Assembly: GCA_029862725.1 (NCBI GenBank)
Contig: JAOTWT010000219.1
Coordinates: 1-5,822, forward strand
Direction of reading: 5' to 3'
DNA from: Acidobacteriota bacterium
Lineage (GTDB): Bacteria > Acidobacteriota > Blastocatellia > Pyrinomonadales > Pyrinomonadaceae
Length of the DNA stretch: 5,822 nucleotides
In this document: in pieces, positions 4,701 through 5,822 of the stretch
Layout: every line of letters begins with the position of its first letter
How positions within the stretch are numbered: the first letter of the stretch is position 1
The notes under the pieces: generated by a model
Told to the model about the DNA's origin: nothing
Databases searched by the model: none
Seen by the model: only the letters and a program-made list of their open reading frames with translations
Made by a program: the position numbers and the translations under genes

Positions 4701-5822
4701 CTAATTTGCTGTGCGAGTCGCACTCAAAGTCCAGGAAACTTCTGGATCGATAGAGGATTCGGGCAGGAACTCCGAGAAGAGCTTGCGGATCTTCTTTTCG
4801 TCGGATTCCACGACTGCGCGCCCAAAGTCCCGAACCAAACGGTCGACCTCGTCTTCTGAATATGTAGCGAGTTTTCCGATATAGATTTTTGGATGTTTGG
4901 TTTTGAGCAGATCTTCTCCGGTAATCTCAAGCTCTTCGTAGAGTTTTTCCCCATCGCGAATTCCCGTAAACTCAATCGCGATATCTTCATAAGGCCGGAG
5001 CCCTGAGAGCCTGATCATATCTTCGGCCAAATCCAGCACACGGACGGGTTCACCCATATCGAGTATAAAGATCTCACCGCCAATGCCGAGCGCGCCGGCC
5101 TGGAGGACGAGCTGCGACGCTTCCGGGATGGTCATGAAAAAACGCGTCATCTTTTTGTCCGTTACCGTCAGGGGGCCCCCATGTTGTATTTGCTCGCGAA
5201 AAATCGGTACGACCGATCCCGCTGAGCCAAGAACATTGCCAAACCTGACGGCGACATAGCTCGTATCGAATTTCCGGTCGAGGGTCTGCACAACCAACTC
5301 TGCGACCCTTTTTGAGGCCCCCATTACGGAAGTCGGATTGACGGCCTTGTCGGTCGAAATCAAGACGAAGTTGCTCGTACCGTATTCTCCGGCCAGCCTG
5401 CCCACCAACTCGGTTGCGAGGACATTGTTCTTTACAGCTTCCGTGACATTGGCTTCCATCAGCGGGACGTGCTTGTGGGCTCCCGCATGAAAGATCACTT
5501 CGGGTTTAAAGCGCTCGAACAACTGCCGCATGCGCGGCTCGTCGCCAACATCGGCTAGCAGTGGATCCACCACAGTTGCGGAAAAATCCCGGGACATTTC
5601 ACGGTTTATTTGGAAAAGCAGGAACTCGGCGCGCTCGACAAGCAGAATTCGTTCCGGTTGATATGCGGTGATCTGCCGGACCAATTCCGATCCGATCGAT
5701 CCACCAGCCCCGGTGACCATTACCGTCTTTCCGGTCAGGAATGAATGCAGGTTGTCACCGTCCAGTTCGACTTGCTCTCTGCCGAGTATGTCCTCGATCT
5801 GGACGTCTCGGATCCGGCTTAC
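4701..5822 (-). CDS. Nucleotide-sugar 4,6-dehydratase, CapD/WbpM/PglF type, C-terminal part
   Basis: The frame is open to the right edge, giving 373 residues without the N-terminus. The first visible residues (about 1-34, including IRDVQIEDILGREQVELDG) match the conserved segment before the Rossmann fold in this family. The methionine encoded at 5720-5718 sits inside TVMVTGAGGSIGSE and is not the start. Members are usually over 600 residues, with four N-terminal membrane helices and an extra Rossmann-like domain, presumably beyond the edge. The catalytic domain has the NAD-binding TGAGGSIGSE (37-46), HAGAHKHVPLME near 112-122, and STDKAVNPTSVMGASK with T157, D158, K159, M167 and K171. Methionine replaces the usual short-chain dehydrogenase tyrosine, as in WbpM and PglF, which convert UDP-GlcNAc to the 4-keto-6-deoxy sugar with retention at C5. 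PseB/FlaA1 has tyrosine there and inverts. The role is therefore in surface polysaccharide or glycan precursor synthesis at the inner membrane. The exact substrate is inferred. Confidence 0.93.
   Translation of the reverse strand, partial: VSRIRDVQIEDILGREQVELDGDNLHSFLTGKTVMVTGAGGSIGSELVRQITAYQPERILLVERAEFLLFQINREMSRDFSATVVDPLLADVGDEPRMRQLFERFKPEVIFHAGAHKHVPLMEANVTEAVKNNVLATELVGRLAGEYGTSNFVLISTDKAVNPTSVMGASKRVAELVVQTLDRKFDTSYVAVRFGNVLGSAGSVVPIFREQIQHGGPLTVTDKKMTRFFMTIPEASQLVLQAGALGIGGEIFILDMGEPVRVLDLAEDMIRLSGLRPYEDIAIEFTGIRDGEKLYEELEITGEDLLKTKHPKIYIGKLATYSEDEVDRLVRDFGRAVVESDEKKIRKLFSEFLPESSIDPEVSWTLSATRTAN

Noticed and set aside
3351..5822. Aminotransferase as the next step after the dehydratase in an amino-sugar (bacillosamine-like) pathway
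   Set aside because: Sugar aminotransferases of the PglE/DegT/DnrJ family have different signatures. This enzyme has the NLGQGFPDF, CNPNNPTG and SLSKTYSVTGWRVGY pattern of amino-acid aminotransferases, and a 138-bp gap separates the genes.

Overview
The window carries four confident protein-coding genes and one truncated gene, in two blocks that converge. Two overlapping genes run on the + strand (239-1893). Three run on the - strand (2055-3008, 3351-4562, and 4701 to the right edge). No tRNA, rRNA, CRISPR array, transposase, phage or toxin gene is visible. Base composition is moderate, with no obvious compositional break. The organism is probably an acidobacterium of the Blastocatellia/Pyrinomonadales type. 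That is an inference from the style of the double-PDZ protein and from dispersed repeats of the accgcRgagacgcag type, not from a marker gene.

Layout. Positions 1-238 hold a 42-bp tandem repeat whose units fold as short GC-rich hairpins, a frame open from the left edge to a stop at 140-142, and a second isolated hairpin. Positions 239-1312 encode a tryptophan-rich polytopic membrane protein of unknown function with histidines in or near predicted membrane segments. Its stop overlaps, as ATGA, the start of a small predicted lipoprotein (1309-1893). Positions 1894-2054 separate the convergent blocks and contain copy 1 of an imperfectly palindromic dispersed repeat of about 100 bp. Positions 2055-3008 encode an exported protein with two PDZ domains and no protease domain, behind a perfect AGGAGGT ribosome binding site. 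Positions 3009-3350 hold that leader plus repeat copy 2 and a truncated copy 3. Positions 3351-4562 encode a fold-type I PLP aminotransferase of the kynurenine/glutamine/methionine type. Positions 4701-5822 hold the C-terminal 373 residues of a CapD/WbpM/PglF-type nucleotide-sugar 4,6-dehydratase, cut by the right edge.

How the genes relate. Only the membrane protein/lipoprotein pair is clearly a functional unit, because the genes overlap and are probably translationally coupled. The dehydratase belongs to surface-polysaccharide or glycan synthesis and probably to a locus beyond the right edge. The aminotransferase next to it is an amino-acid type, not the DegT/DnrJ sugar type, so there is no reason to read the two as consecutive pathway steps. 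The best candidates for something undescribed are the histidine-bearing membrane protein with its lipoprotein, and the two repeat families. None of these amounts to a demonstrated new system.
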